NCBI GenBank assembly: GCA_032622095.1
Contig: CP136061.1
Span: 61,941,127-62,005,126 of the forward strand
Reading direction: 5' to 3'
Source of the DNA: Siphonodentalium dalli
Lineage: Eukaryota > Mollusca > Scaphopoda > Gadilida > Siphonodentaliidae
DNA length: 64,000 nt
The translations under genes and the position numbers were made by a program. The notes below the pieces were generated by a model. The model was not told the origin of the DNA, did no database searches, and worked only from the letters and a program-made list of their open reading frames with translations. This document shows, in pieces, positions 12,255 to 23,562 of this stretch (its first letter is position 1; the number at the start of each line of letters is the position of its first letter).

Positions 12255-15000
12255 CCTTAAGATTTCAATTGTGGCTCAAAAGAAACCAGAATCACACGTG
12301 CTAATTTGTTTGATCTAAAATGATGATATGGGTGTGATATTTGGGTGGGTGTAACCAAGCAATTCCACAACGAGATGTCACTTTGAACACGTAACATATA
12401 TCCGGGGATCAGTTCCCCCACGAGTTAGATCGAGTGAGCACAGTGTAGACAAAAACAGCAAAATCCAAGGCTATATTCTCTTTGAACAAGGGTAGATGTG
12501 CTATTAATCCACGGCGCAAGGAGGTACATGAAAGTAGATCCGTTTGAATGTCCTGTATCCTTGATGAACACATAGAAGGCGTTTGAACAGCGATTTCTCG
12601 TTGCAGAATTGCTTGGAAATTTCCTCGGATAATATACAATAAAGGATGTTTATCGCTTAACTTGGTCGACTAATTTTGGTAAATGCATGGGGCATCGACT
12701 GGACGTGCGAGTTGTCAAAAATGAGTATTGTTTTCATTATATCAATTTCAATAATTTACCGAAATTCCTTTATGAGTTCCATTAAAGTATATATCTCATC
12801 TAGGCCACAGTCACCTATATCATAGTACCTGGTCAATTCAGTCTATCCAACATATATTGGGTCAAACACGTGCTTGTTATATTTCAACATCAACTTCAGG
12901 GTGTTGGGCTATGGCCATGGGGTTAGAGCTATTTCTCTTTGATTCAGTCGATATCCCACTGTCATTGTAATATTGTCATTTTGGTATCTTTATAATACAT
13001 GTGATCATAACAATGTTAGAGTTTTTACAATGAGCAGTCAGCAGTTTTGGCACAATCAATTTTCCTCTGATAATATCGGTCTATGTTGATCCCCGAGGCG
13101 TGAAAGCAACTGTTCACTATCATTAATTTGTAACTTGTAAATTACGAGCCGCATTCTGTTCTGGCCAAAATATTGGCAAATGATAGTAAGTGTTGGTGTC
13201 CACTTATATGTCACAAATAGAAGAGTGTAATTTCTGTATTTCATGAACGTATTGTAGGAATATTGCATTTCTTCTAGAAGAAAGCTGTCCTAAACACCCC
13301 CCAAAATGCATATTATGAATGCGGTCTCATCGTATAGATCCCCCATTGATACATACATTAAATAAACAGATGTCAGTTGAACCATATACATTTCCAAAGA
13401 ACAGCCATTTCATTACATCGGTTAATCCACATATAATTGTATGAAGTTCGTACATAATATTGTTGGCGGGACATGGTATTGGTCAGGGAATGGGCCACAC
13501 TATTTGGCAGATTATTGATCCTTATAAAAGTTACATATGACGAGTGCATGTACCCTTGCAAAAGTTCGAGCTGAACATTAACGTTGTTTAAATCAGTGAG
13601 CATTCAAATGAACTTCATTATTCTTATCGCCGAAATGCCAAGCTAAATGCCCAACTAAACTGAGCTAAACCATACATATGAGCACGGCGATAACTGTTAT
13701 CGTGTTAAAAAATAGCGTTTTGGAACACAATTTGAACAAGAAGTGATGTGACATCCGACAGTGACAAATCATATGCTATTTATTAACTAACCAGGGAGAT
13801 ATAGAAATTTTGGGGAAAAAATGTTAATTATAATTTTGTAGAAAATTAGTTTAAATTGTTGTTACTATTGGCATAATATGTCTCATCTTTTGTCGAAGAG
13901 GGTTATGGTAAATATTTTCCAGTTTCATGGTAAAGTTGAAAATTAGTCTACCGTATCATATATATGGTTTTTAATTTGTACTGACATTTGAATCCGGTTC
14001 AAGTTCAAAATGGCGGATCGAGAATCATCATAGTAATTAGGCGGATGTGCATGGAATTAAATTTAAGTCATCAAACATTTTTGTAAAAATTCGACAAGTC
14101 TTAAGTCTGATAATCATATCACCATTTTGTGTATTGTTGAAAATATGTTTCCCAGTGACGAGCATGCGCAACGGCAGTCAATGGGTGCTAACTGGTGTAG
14201 CAATCAGATTCCGCCGTTTACGAGATTTGTTTGGGATAATGATATACTAGCGTACATCCCCGAGTCACGTGACACCCGGCATCCTGTTTTGGTAGTGGCA
14301 TGTGCCAGATTGAACCTTGACCTTCGCATACGGCACAGCGTGTCGGTGTCTCGTTACATCCACCTAGTTTCACTTAGCTCCTCGCTAATTAGTTCTTCGG
14401 CATCTTCTGAGAAATTATGTTATGTATAATATTTGTATTAGCACCCAGTAACATCACTGTATTTTAGGTTATTGCTTTTTCATAGGGATATCGAATGAAT
14501 TATATACATAAACTTGAACTTTATATGGAAACCATAGTGACGGCGACCAATCATTTATATCACAGATGACCTTCATACCTGAGTTTCGAGAACAGTCAGG
14601 TGAATTGGATACCTGTACTCCATGCTCACATGTATTTACTTGCGATTATTATATTTTTAACACCGTAACGATTAAACTGTTGAAATCTCGAAAAAATATG
14701 CGTTAGTGTTTCTTTTATATAAATTTTGTTCTCGCCTTTATCTCCTGGGTATGGGACATATTACTCAAATTTCACATCCTACTTCAATCAACCATGTACT
14801 ATTATCGATGCAAACGTCAAAATATTACAAAGTTAGATGTAAACTTTATGTTTGAACGAACAGGATAAATTAATCAGGTATAAGACTGAAATTTCGAGGT
14901 ATAATCAGAAAATGATGGACATAACGAGATGAGAAGAATATGATATATGTATATATGATATATTTCGCTTTTCATCAAACGGGTGGGTAGAATAACAGGA

Positions 15001-15149
15001 GAGGTTCGCGTACATCATGCTTCGCTAATGCTATTGAACATTTGTCACACTCTTGTCGAATATAAACTTTCGCGAGAGGTTTGCGTACATCATGCTTCGC
15101 TAATGCTATTGAACATTTGTCACACTCTAGTCGAATATAAACTTTCGCA
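15001..15149. repeat. Tandem duplication, 74-bp unit
   Basis: Two nearly identical units start GAGGTTCGCGTACATCATGC (15001) and GAGGTTTGCGTACATCATGC (15075). The duplication is recent and lies near the 5' end of intron 1. Confidence 0.85.
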
Positions 15150-15777
15150 CAAGTGTAATTGGTATTCAAACCTTAAACAGCTTTTGCATGTTATTTACTT
15201 GATCAACAGATTGCAGGTCGGGGTTTTGAGAAAATGTACTTTATATTACAGTGTTGAAATCATGACACTGAATGACTGATTCAGAAGAGCAAAGCTTAAC
15301 CCTGTCTATACTAAATGCCCATTGACGAGTAGTTCCCTAAGGAAATGTTCAAACTTATTATCTACACATTTCTTACTGACATCTGCTTATATTTGCTGAA
15401 TGTATATATTTCATTTTTAAATGAACAATAGACTAGTGAATGTGAGAGTCCATGCATTCAGTATAGAAATGGTTTAATTTTACTGAAACAAATATCTCCA
15501 CAGTTTGCTTCACGAGAAGCCTTCAGACAATGCAAGAAAACTGTTCACGATTTGTACCTTGGAATATTTATTAAATTATCTACTTAGTTAGATCTAACTG
15601 TAAACCCGCGATATACAGCTTTCAGAACAATTTCTTCATAACAAAGCTTTAAAGTCACAATTTGATGCTCCTACGACTGCAAATAGATAGGAGAAGGGTT
15701 TTTAGAAGGAATGAACCAATATTATCAGGATGCTGATCACAGGTAAACGAATAAACGAAAGGTAAATTTCTACTTAC

Positions 15778-15850
15778 CATCTTGGCGAAGTGGTTATCTC
15801 GGAAGCACTGATGTAAAAGCCTACGGACTACGGTAACGTTGGAATGAATG
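15778..15850 (-). CDS. Myosin essential light chain exon 1: 5'UTR and initiator ATG
   Basis: On the minus strand the ATG (15778-15780) sits in a good initiation context (CGCCAAGATG, A at -3). A consensus splice donor GTAAGT (15772-15777) follows immediately, so only the initiator codon is coding. The join to the acceptor before 6963 is phase 0. A first intron directly after the ATG is a known feature of calmodulin-superfamily genes, which supports the assignment. The 5' end is placed about 30 bases downstream of the TATA box, giving a 5'UTR of about 70 bases. That transcription start is inferred; the ATG and donor are read directly. Confidence 0.82.
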
Positions 15851-15869
15851 TGTAAGGCTACACCGCGCG

Positions 15870-15879
15870 TTTATATATA
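15870..15879 (-). promoter_or_regulatory. TATA box of the myosin essential light chain promoter
   Basis: On the minus strand the sequence CTCTATATATAAACGC lies about 90-100 bases upstream of the ATG, the right place for a TATA box driving a start near 15848. A GGGCGG box lies near 15930-15940 on the plus strand. An AT-rich stretch near 15952-15963 resembles, but does not exactly match, MEF2 and CArG sites. A TATA promoter fits an abundantly expressed muscle gene. The regulatory sites beyond the TATA box are only suggestive. Confidence 0.7.
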
Positions 15880-15889
15880 GAGCTGGGGT

Positions 15890-16763
15890 AGATGGAGAAT
15901 AGTGATGGACGGGCTCTTACGTTGCACGCAGTGGGCGGTGATCTGGTCCCATATAATTAATTCCATCGAATCCACAGTCTTACCCGAACGCCATGTTTAT
16001 GCAATTAAATACAACACGCTTAATTATACTAATCAACACAGATGACCATTTGCATATGTATATGTATGAGGATTTGTCTTTGAAAGTTATCTCAGGTGAT
16101 GAAAATTATTATAATTTCTCTCATGTGGAGTGATCCTCTGGCATTTTGTATGTATGATAATGTATCTTGCTTATTGATGCTATTTACAGCTCAAACACGT
16201 GTCGGGGAAACACGTATCATTTGTATCAAGAAAGTTCTAGAACTCTGATAACAACCACGCTCATCTGGACATGATAAGCATTCGCCACGAGCCGGAACGT
16301 GATCTATATAGAACCAAATCGGACATATAGTATTTCAGTATTATTATTACCACGCGGCCATGTGTACCAATGAGGGTTTTGTGACTTAGCACTCAGATGA
16401 ATGGGTCAGCTTGTTATCATTTTGATACGTGTATTGAGGCTACTGCATGTGATCTACATTCCTGTACGTTCCATGAGTTGTTCATGTGCCACCGGATTCG
16501 CCCCGTCACGGATGTCATTTGACCAAAAAAAAAACAAACGAATGAAAAAGCAAAAAAAAAAAAAACAAGCAAACACAAAGCCAGTAATTTCTCACTTTTG
16601 TCACATTCTGGGAATGAGAATAGGCCCGAATGCAATATTTATATACGGACTCTATATCGTTTCCAAAAAGCAAAAAAAAAAAACCACATGAGTGGTAGTG
16701 ATCCTGACAGAAGTTCCCATAGCGTTTGTCAACTTTTGTTATAAATGCTCTTTATTTGTACTA
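15890..16763. other. Upstream region of the light chain gene
   Basis: The part next to the TATA box should contain the promoter. A CATATG E-box lies near 16053. Poly-A-type runs lie at 16527-16567 and 16664-16684. I see no gene; the two opposing open frames over the A-rich tract are low complexity. Confidence 0.4.
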
Positions 16764-16849
16764 TCTATATCTATATTTGCGAATGTCTGTCTGTCTGTCT
16801 GCCTGTCTGTATGTGTTCTATAGAAATTCACATGGAACCACCTAGATGG

Positions 16850-18480
16850 CACAAAAGGTGTCTAATAGGGGTAACTTTTTACGAGAAAGATAATGGCGAG
16901 GGTTAGAATTTTCTAAAGTGACGCCGTTGTTGTCAGGGGCAGAAAAGGGGGAGGGGCAGAAAACAATTGTCGCCGATTGCCACCAAACTTATATATAATC
17001 ATCCCCATAATATGAGGAATCTAACGGTGTGGTTTATATATGTCTAAAGTCGCGCCGTTCGTGTCAGGGATGCCCGGAAGGGGAGAGGGGCGCCAAAATT
17101 GATCAAAAATAATTTTAGCGCCGAATTCCACCAAATTGATGCGCATTCTTCTGAGATCTTCTCCATGATACAAGGAATCTTATTGTGTTATTTAAAGACG
17201 CTAAATTGGTGTTGTTGGGATGAGAGATTTGGGGAGGGGCGGTGGGTGAGTACTAAATCTGACAAGAATTGGTTTAGTCGCCGATTGCCACGAACCTTAT
17301 ACAAATTCATCCCCATGGTATGAGGTGTCTAATGGTGTGGCTTAAAGCTGTAAAAAGTGGCGTCATTCGAGTCAGGGGTGCGCTGAAAGGGAGAGGGGCA
17401 CCAAAATTGATGCACAATATTGTTGATAAAAAATTGATTAGTCGCGGATTAGCACCAAACTTACAAATAATAAACTCCATGATATCAGGAGTCTAATTGT
17501 GTGGTTTAAAGATGTCAAAAGTGGGGTCATTCGAGTTAGGGGTGCCTTGAGGGTGAGAGGGACACAAACATTGATAAACAATATGTTTAGCGCCGATTTC
17601 CACATGATTGATACATATTCTTCTCCGTGATACGAATAATCTAATCGTGTGGTTTAAATGCGCCAAATTGGTGCCTTTTGGGTGAGATATATTCAATGGT
17701 GGCCCTAAATTTGATACGAATTTGTATACTCGCCAATTTTCATTAATTTTATATATATTCATCTCTATAATGAGTCTAAGTGTGTGGTTTAATGATGTCA
17801 AAAGTGGCGCCGCTTGAGTCCGAAATAGGGGCGGGAGGGTCACCAAAAACTTTAAAAAATATGATTAGTGCCAATTACCATCAAACTCATACACGTTCTT
17901 CTCAAATGATACAATGAATCAAATATTTGCGAATATCTGTCTGTGTTCTATATATAACTTTAAGGGTACAATCGAGATGGCACCAAGGCGATCTAACAGG
18001 GGTAACTTTTTACGAGTAAGATAATGGTGCGGGTTAAAATGTTCTAAAGTGACGTTGTTGGTGTCAGGGGAGGGGCTATTTTTAGCACAGATTTCGACCA
18101 AATTGATATATTATTCTTCTCCGTGATACGAGGAATATAAACGTGTGATTTAAAAAAGCGAATTTGGTGCCCTTTGGGTGAGAGATTGGGGGGGGGGGGT
18201 AATAACTATGATAAGAATTTGTTTAGTTGCCGATTACCACCAAACTTATACATAATCATCTCGATTATATAATGCATGCATGAGTCTAACAGACGTGGTT
18301 TATACAAATATATTTAGCACTGATTCTACCAAATGCATGCACGTTCTTCTCTAATGATATGATGAATTAAATCACATTTGGGGTCGTTTGGGTCAAGGAT
18401 GGCGAGAGGAGATTCACTAGCATTTATAAGATTGTTCAATTCGCCGATATCCAACAAAGTTATATATAGTCATCTCCCAG
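16850..18480. repeat. Diverged tandem repeats of about 155 bp inside the Helitron-like element
   Basis: About ten copies share CGCCGATTNCCACCAAA, ATGAGGAATCTAA, GTGTGGTTTAAA and a G-rich AGGGGAGAGGGGC block. At 17925-18075 the sequence repeats 16775-16935 (TTGCGAATNTCTGTCTGT through TTACGAGTAAGATAATGG), marking a higher-order period of about 1150 bp. Confidence 0.7.
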
Positions 18481-19180
18481 GCCATCTCCATGTCGTTCTA
18501 AGGAGTTTTTGGCATTCCAATTTCACAAAATTGGTGACCGAATTAAATCACTTGAACAATTATATCTTCTTAACTGTCATATTTATATGGGGATGGAAAT
18601 CAGGGCATTCCTATAATGATCTAGCAACACAGATACATAGAAGAAAGCATTAAAAGTATATTTATATAAATCTATTTAAGAGATACATATATTCATTCAA
18701 ACAGAGGGACCTTGAATCGTCAGAGGATTGCATATTAGAATGGCTCATGTATACATTATAAAACGATTGAGTCTGTCCCATTCAATATAGTTTCCACAAA
18801 AAAAGTTACAATTGCCAAGAGATATGAAAATGAAGAGCAGGCCTGTTCAAAAATAGTCACAGTGTGCAGTCAAATATGGTTACTTCTGAGATAAAGGAAA
18901 ACGCAGTCCGTAGCACATGACTTTTCAGGATCCTCCAATATTGACATCTGACAAGGGTATATCTGCCAGATACGGATGATTTCTTTCATTTTTTAGAACA
19001 GACTCATCGCCTAACATAAACAACTCAAAATCTCGCTGTGTCGGGCACATGTAGCTGCTATACGTGCATAACATCAATTCTTTTAAACTGAAAATTATTA
19101 GCCAGTATATAGCACTAGAACAGAGGAGCACCTGGACATATCTTTAAAACATCTGTATCTTCATGAAGATATGATAAACT

Positions 19181-19206
19181 AGATTGATTGATTGATTGAT
19201 TGATTG
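19181..19206. repeat. (GATT)n microsatellite
   Basis: Six GATT/TGAT units lie at about 19181-19206. Such tails often mark retroposon ends, but the flanking DNA gives no other support. Confidence 0.8.
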
Positions 19207-19563
19207 ATACATCACTATGTAAAACACAATTGTCGTCTTTTATGTTTTCGAACTAATGTGTTTATGATGTTCATGTTTCATGCTATAACGTCTGAAGTAT
19301 ACGCAGTTGTAAATAAATAAATACTTCTTTATTGGTGGGACGGATTAAACGCGATAAACAAAATGATAATCGCTCCGACCTGACAAGGTGAGCCACTACT
19401 TATATTCCACGTGTAAGAATCATGTTTTGTGATGCCATTTGGATGTACAATTCATGAGGATACGTGTAACACTTTGAGAGCAAGAGTATTCTCTATTCCC
19501 ACCAAATATCCACAGAGGGTTTAACATCACTTTAACCTGGGCAACGCCGGGTAACCCTGCTAG

Positions 19564-20401
19564 TATCATGATAAATATACCAACGAACCTTGTGAAACGC
19601 AGTTTATTGATACATACTGTATAGACAGTTTGAATTTTTGAGGGGATAATCTATCACTTTAATATTTTGTTTTATCAGGAACACATACAGTCCATACTTT
19701 TATTTTATTCGTTGATAGACTTATTTTGATCCCATAAACGTAAGTAAACAAGATGCAAGTAAATGATTAATAAGTTTAATTTGGGCACCGATTAGAAAAC
19801 GTCTAAGCTAGAAGCAAGTGGGGTTGGTCGATGTAAATAGACAAAGAGATCAATCAAGTGAATTTGTGAAAAACACCAATGTGGTCAATGCGGCACAAGC
19901 AGGCCATATATATATACAAGTGGGCTGGCTATAGAGGGTGTACGCTAGATATTGTACATATTTGAATGTCCACAACAGAACTGAACTCCCATTGACCAAA
20001 AACAATACACATGGGAACGTCCAGTCGAGTTTATTTGAAAATTTTCCAATAGTGATACCTCAAACTTAACCAACTTTCGCAAAATTGTCCATGGTCATTT
20101 ATGTACAACGGTCTGACCAAAGTTGGGCAGGGGTATATGGTCATCCATACATACACTCACGTATTATTGTCCAGCGTATCGTTTCACAAACCAGGATGCA
20201 CATATAATTAACCTATATAGTGTTACTCGCTTGCATGTGCTACATGGGGTCCGGTTGAGAGGACAACACTATAATATGTACACATGCACGACCGTTACTT
20301 GCTATAGTATATTGTTGGTATATTGGTTGAGAACGAAGAGCGTTTATCTCCATTGTGTAAGGAACACTAAAAACGACGGGTACTTTTCTTTGACATGCAT
20401 C
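19564..20401. other. Gene-free DNA
   Basis: No exon or repeat family is recognised apart from AT-rich filler. The open frame at 20123-20434 runs into a MITE and is not supported. Confidence 0.4.
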
Positions 20402-20539
20402 TACAGTAATGCCCTAAATAATCGACTCCGATGAGAGCTTTCCGATGAATGGCAACAAGCCATATTTCCGACTAAATCCTGAAAAATTACCCATAATTCT
20501 GCTGTGGTTAAGGAGTCGATTATATAGGGCATTATTGTA
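20402..20539 (+). mobile_element. Mariner-like MITE, copy A (complete)
   Basis: The element is 138 bp, bounded by TA. Its terminal inverted repeats of about 28 bp start TACAGTAATGCCC on the left and, inverted, TACAATAATGCCC on the right. The body matches 3971-4093 on the opposite strand. Two dispersed copies in one window confirm it as a mobile family. Confidence 0.8.
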
Positions 20540-22127
20540 TAAGTAAATTTTTCAGAGTATAATATTATGCACAAATGAAACCCTCCTATATGCGCGGTTT
20601 TGACTTAATAGCGGGGACATTTTTCACCCACTAACATCTTACCTTTTTATGCCACGATAATTGCATGACACACATTGGATCATGTCACGAGTCTCTACTC
20701 TGGCTACACCCGTAGAGATCATATTCCACCCGTTCAAAACATGGGAACTTTTCGAAGTTCTGACCAGTTCTGGCTGGGAACTTTATAACAATGAACACAC
20801 AACGCATGGAATATATCTCCTTGTTAATACTTGTTTCTTAACGATCTATTTCACATTAGTGGTAGTCCTAAATCGAGATTGCTTGTTGTTTGTGAGTCGA
20901 TATCGCAATAAACATTGAATTGATTACCGCGGAGAAATTCCATGATTGTTTAAGCGATGCAAATCAAGATGGACTCAATATAGTCAGACATTCTATTTGA
21001 ATGTTGTGAGTCGAAATGTATTTAAAACTTTTATTTATTACTAAAGTTATACATAAATTTGTTGAAGCCCGCATGTTTGCCCCAAATATTCACACTTTTG
21101 TTACACCCCCAAAATAGGTCGATCATATAATATTAAAGTCGTATGCAGACTTTATATGTCACATGGAGACTTATTCAAGTATACGTTTAGAAAAAAAACC
21201 TGGTCCCGATCTTTCTCAACATGAAACCACAAAGAGCGTATTTTTTTAGACTATAGACTATAATTGTTGACGGACGCACGAACGACAGACGCAAACACAT
21301 GGCAATAGCTCAAACTTGACTTTATTTTTTCTAAAGTTATCAATTTTGCGGTGTTTATCCGAACGATTTGAACAAATGCCAGTGTCTGTATGCATGAAAC
21401 ATTCAAGAACATATATCTGTTTGATTATGTTAATAATGGCGGCACTGGTTTGTTACTAGTATTGCGAGTTTGTTGACATAGTTCATGGCCGGAATGTGAA
21501 TGACAAATAAGTACTAATATATGTCCAAAACGGGGAGATCAGTATTACGAATCGCTTTAATTTGAAGTTCGATGATTATGCACCGTCTTGCATGGGTGTC
21601 TCAAAAACTTTCTGTATATGAACTATTAATCTGTTCACATTTACTGTAAAGGTTAACTGAAACACTGGTTCAGATTTGTCCAGATCTTGACTGTTATATC
21701 TACCTAACCTGAACAAATACACCACATATCTATCTAATGATGGGACAAATACACCACAGAGTGTATATACCCCACAACGGTGGCCTTCCGCTGAGGTTCA
21801 TTAATTTTCTGATGTGACTGAATTCAAACTCAATTGTCTTACTATGGTGTGTGATGACTCAACAAAACGTGTATAGCATGTATTTACCCTTCATCCCATT
21901 GTTAATATATAAAAGATAACTCACATCCCATCTAAGATGAAGGATATAGATGTACGCGGATGTGCGTATTTTAAATACCCCTCCCCATGGTCGGTGGTTC
22001 AATAACATGCCAAAGATCATTCAAATCCGACCACCAACGTTCAGACGGGTGGACGCACGCACGATGCACGGAACCCACATCTATATTTACCGCCAAACTT
22101 CGTTAGACACATTTCGCATAATGAACT
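20540..22127. other. Gene-free DNA with dispersed repeat fragments
   Basis: About 20690-20800 (GAGATCATATTCCACCCGTT and CTGGGAACTTTATAA) resembles 40120-40200 in the same orientation. About 21320-21410 (CTAAAGTTATCAATTTTGCG) resembles 10355-10435. These are members of unnamed repeat families. No gene is recognised. Confidence 0.5.
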
Positions 22128-22524
22128 ACTATGCTGGAGGGTATCACCCCCCCCCCCCCTTTCAGTACGCGAGATTCAGGGTGTTTTGAAGCCGTACGCG
22201 GGATTCATACCCCCGAATTAACTGGTATTCGGGTTCAAGCAAAACATCTTGGACGCAGGTTTTGATCGCGCAAAATAATATTTTGTGCTAGTTATATGTA
22301 TGCATGAGTGGGTAGAATAGCTTCTTGGGCATATTCGACCACCATGCCATCATAAAGTATCATTAATCATATCATAACGCGCGTTTGTTTAAACTGCTGG
22401 TGGAGGCGTCTATGTTGTTATTTCGTAAAAACTCACAGCAAAAGTTTTTAAAGACTGACCAAAAAAGCTTCCCCTTTGAGTTATAACTATAATTTAGTGA
22501 ATATAAATAACGATTTAATCAGTA

Positions 22525-22731
22525 AATATGGTGTCAAGAAATGGATTCACAGCTTGGGTGTATCCGAGTTCACAACAAAGCTGGTTCTCAAAAGAATAAA
22601 AGCTGATGAGGAGTATCCAAGTGGGCGAATTCTGCTGATAGAATCTGATGCAGAGTTCAACAATGCCAAGAACTGGATGTCGACAGAAGCTCTTATATCG
22701 GGCCTACCAAGACACACAGTCTGCAAGGTAC
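22525..22731 (+). CDS. Exon-like open stretch of an unrecognised protein
   Basis: The stretch has protein-like composition, unlike the AT-rich DNA around it. It encodes about 69 residues including VKKWIHSLGVSEFTTKLVLK and later WMSTEALISGLPRHTVCK. It is preceded by a possible acceptor (TTTAATCAG, ending 22524) and followed by a possible donor (TGCAAG|GTACAG, near 22727-22736). I do not recognise the family. No partner exon is visible, and the G-rich minisatellite starts directly after the donor. It could be an internal exon of a gene with large introns, a captured exon inside the composite repeat, or chance. The longer open frame that runs on into the G runs is not credible. Confidence 0.35.
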
Positions 22732-22734
22732 AGT

Positions 22735-23150
22735 TCTATCCATTTTTTTCGGGGGGGGGGGAGATTTTGTTTGGGAACTGGTGGGGCAAGAAATCCTGGC
22801 TAGCGCCTAGGAAACAAAATGCTGTCCATTTTTTTTTCTGGAGCCTAGTATACAGAATTATGTCCAATTTTTCTGGGGGGGGGGGTGATTTTTTTCTGGT
22901 GAATCGGGTGGGGCAAAATATCCTGGGAAGCGGAGTGCTGTCCAATTGTTTTAGGTGTGGGGAAGGGTTGAATACATTTTAAAGGAATGGGTGGGGCAAG
23001 ATATCCTGCCAAGCGCCCAGGAAACAGAATTCTGTCCAATTTTTTTTCTGGGGCCTAGGAAACAGAATTCTGTCCAATTATTTTCTGGGGGGGGGGGTGG
23101 TGATTTTGTTTGGGAACGGGTGGGGCAGGATATCCTGGCAAGCGCCATGA
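22735..23150. repeat. G-run minisatellite, about 95-130-bp units
   Basis: Three to four units share GGGTGGGGCAAGATATCCTG, AAGCGCC, AGGAAACAGAATTCTGTCCA and a run of 9-12 G. The overlapping open frames on both strands in this block come from the repeat. Confidence 0.8.
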
Positions 23151-23562
23151 ACATTTCCTATGGGATAACTACTCATGAATGATGTTCCAGTATAGAAAGG
23201 GTTAAGGAGGAAGTTTTTATATTGTCAATCTATAGAAACATAAAAATAATCACACACCGTTAAGGATAACCTGCCCTTAATAGATTAACCTGTCATTGTA
23301 TCTCGTCAAATTATAGTATCACAAATACTCTACTCCAATATTATGTCAGGTATAATGGATCATAATGTGTCTATGTAATTTCTGCTTGTATCTGTCTGAT
23401 ATTAAAACAGTCATCAATGTGTATGTCATTTATCGCATATTATTTCTTAACATGTATTCAGGATTCACCCCCCAAAATTAACTGGTATTCGGGATTCACC
23501 CCCCAAAATTAACTGGTATTCGGGATTCAGGGGGAGGGGGTGATACCCTCATGCTGATAAGC

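Larger units (their letters stand above)
6964..15777 (-). other. Intron 1 of the myosin essential light chain gene (8.8 kb)
   Basis: The intron is GT-AG with donor GTAAGT (15772-15777) and acceptor TTTTCAG. It contains no convincing gene on either strand. It does hold repeats: an old repeat (8095-8470), a 17-bp triplication (9014-9066), a piggyBac-like MITE (11611-11910), a foldback (11957-12254) and a 74-bp tandem duplication (15001-15149). About 10355-10435 matches 21320-21410 as a dispersed repeat. The remainder is AT-rich and unrecognised. A muscle enhancer in the large first intron would be plausible, but I cannot point to one. Confidence 0.8.
16764..19563 (+). mobile_element. Helitron-like non-autonomous element with internal tandem repeats
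   Basis: The left end reads A|TCTATATCTATATTTGCG followed by a (CTGT)n tract and GTTCTATAGAA. The right end reads CCTGGGCAACGCCGGGTAAC, a hairpin, then CTGCTAG|T. A TC start, a GC-rich hairpin shortly before CTAG, and insertion between A and T are the structural marks of Helitrons. The interior (about 16850-18480) is built of diverged units of about 155 bp containing CACCAAACTTATA, TGGTTTAAA and GTCAGGGGTG. No Rep/helicase coding is present. The left-end text recurs at about 17925, so the element may be internally duplicated or nested. Confidence 0.65.
22128..23562. mobile_element. Composite repeat bounded by GAGGGTATCACCCCC ends
   Basis: The left edge reads GCTGGAGGGTATCACCCCC (about 22132 on). 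The right edge reads the inverse, GGGGGTGATACCCTCATGC (about 23538-23556). Inside both ends AATTAACTGGTATTCGGG occurs in the same orientation (once on the left near 22217, twice on the right at 23477 and 23510). Between them lie an exon-like stretch and a G-rich minisatellite. This may be a non-autonomous transposon that carries a captured fragment, or nested insertions. Confidence 0.5.

Noticed and set aside
18925-19131. Minus-strand open frame with a LINE C-terminal look, next to a (GATT)n tail
   Set aside because: The frame is antisense to the tail and the similarity is too vague to support.
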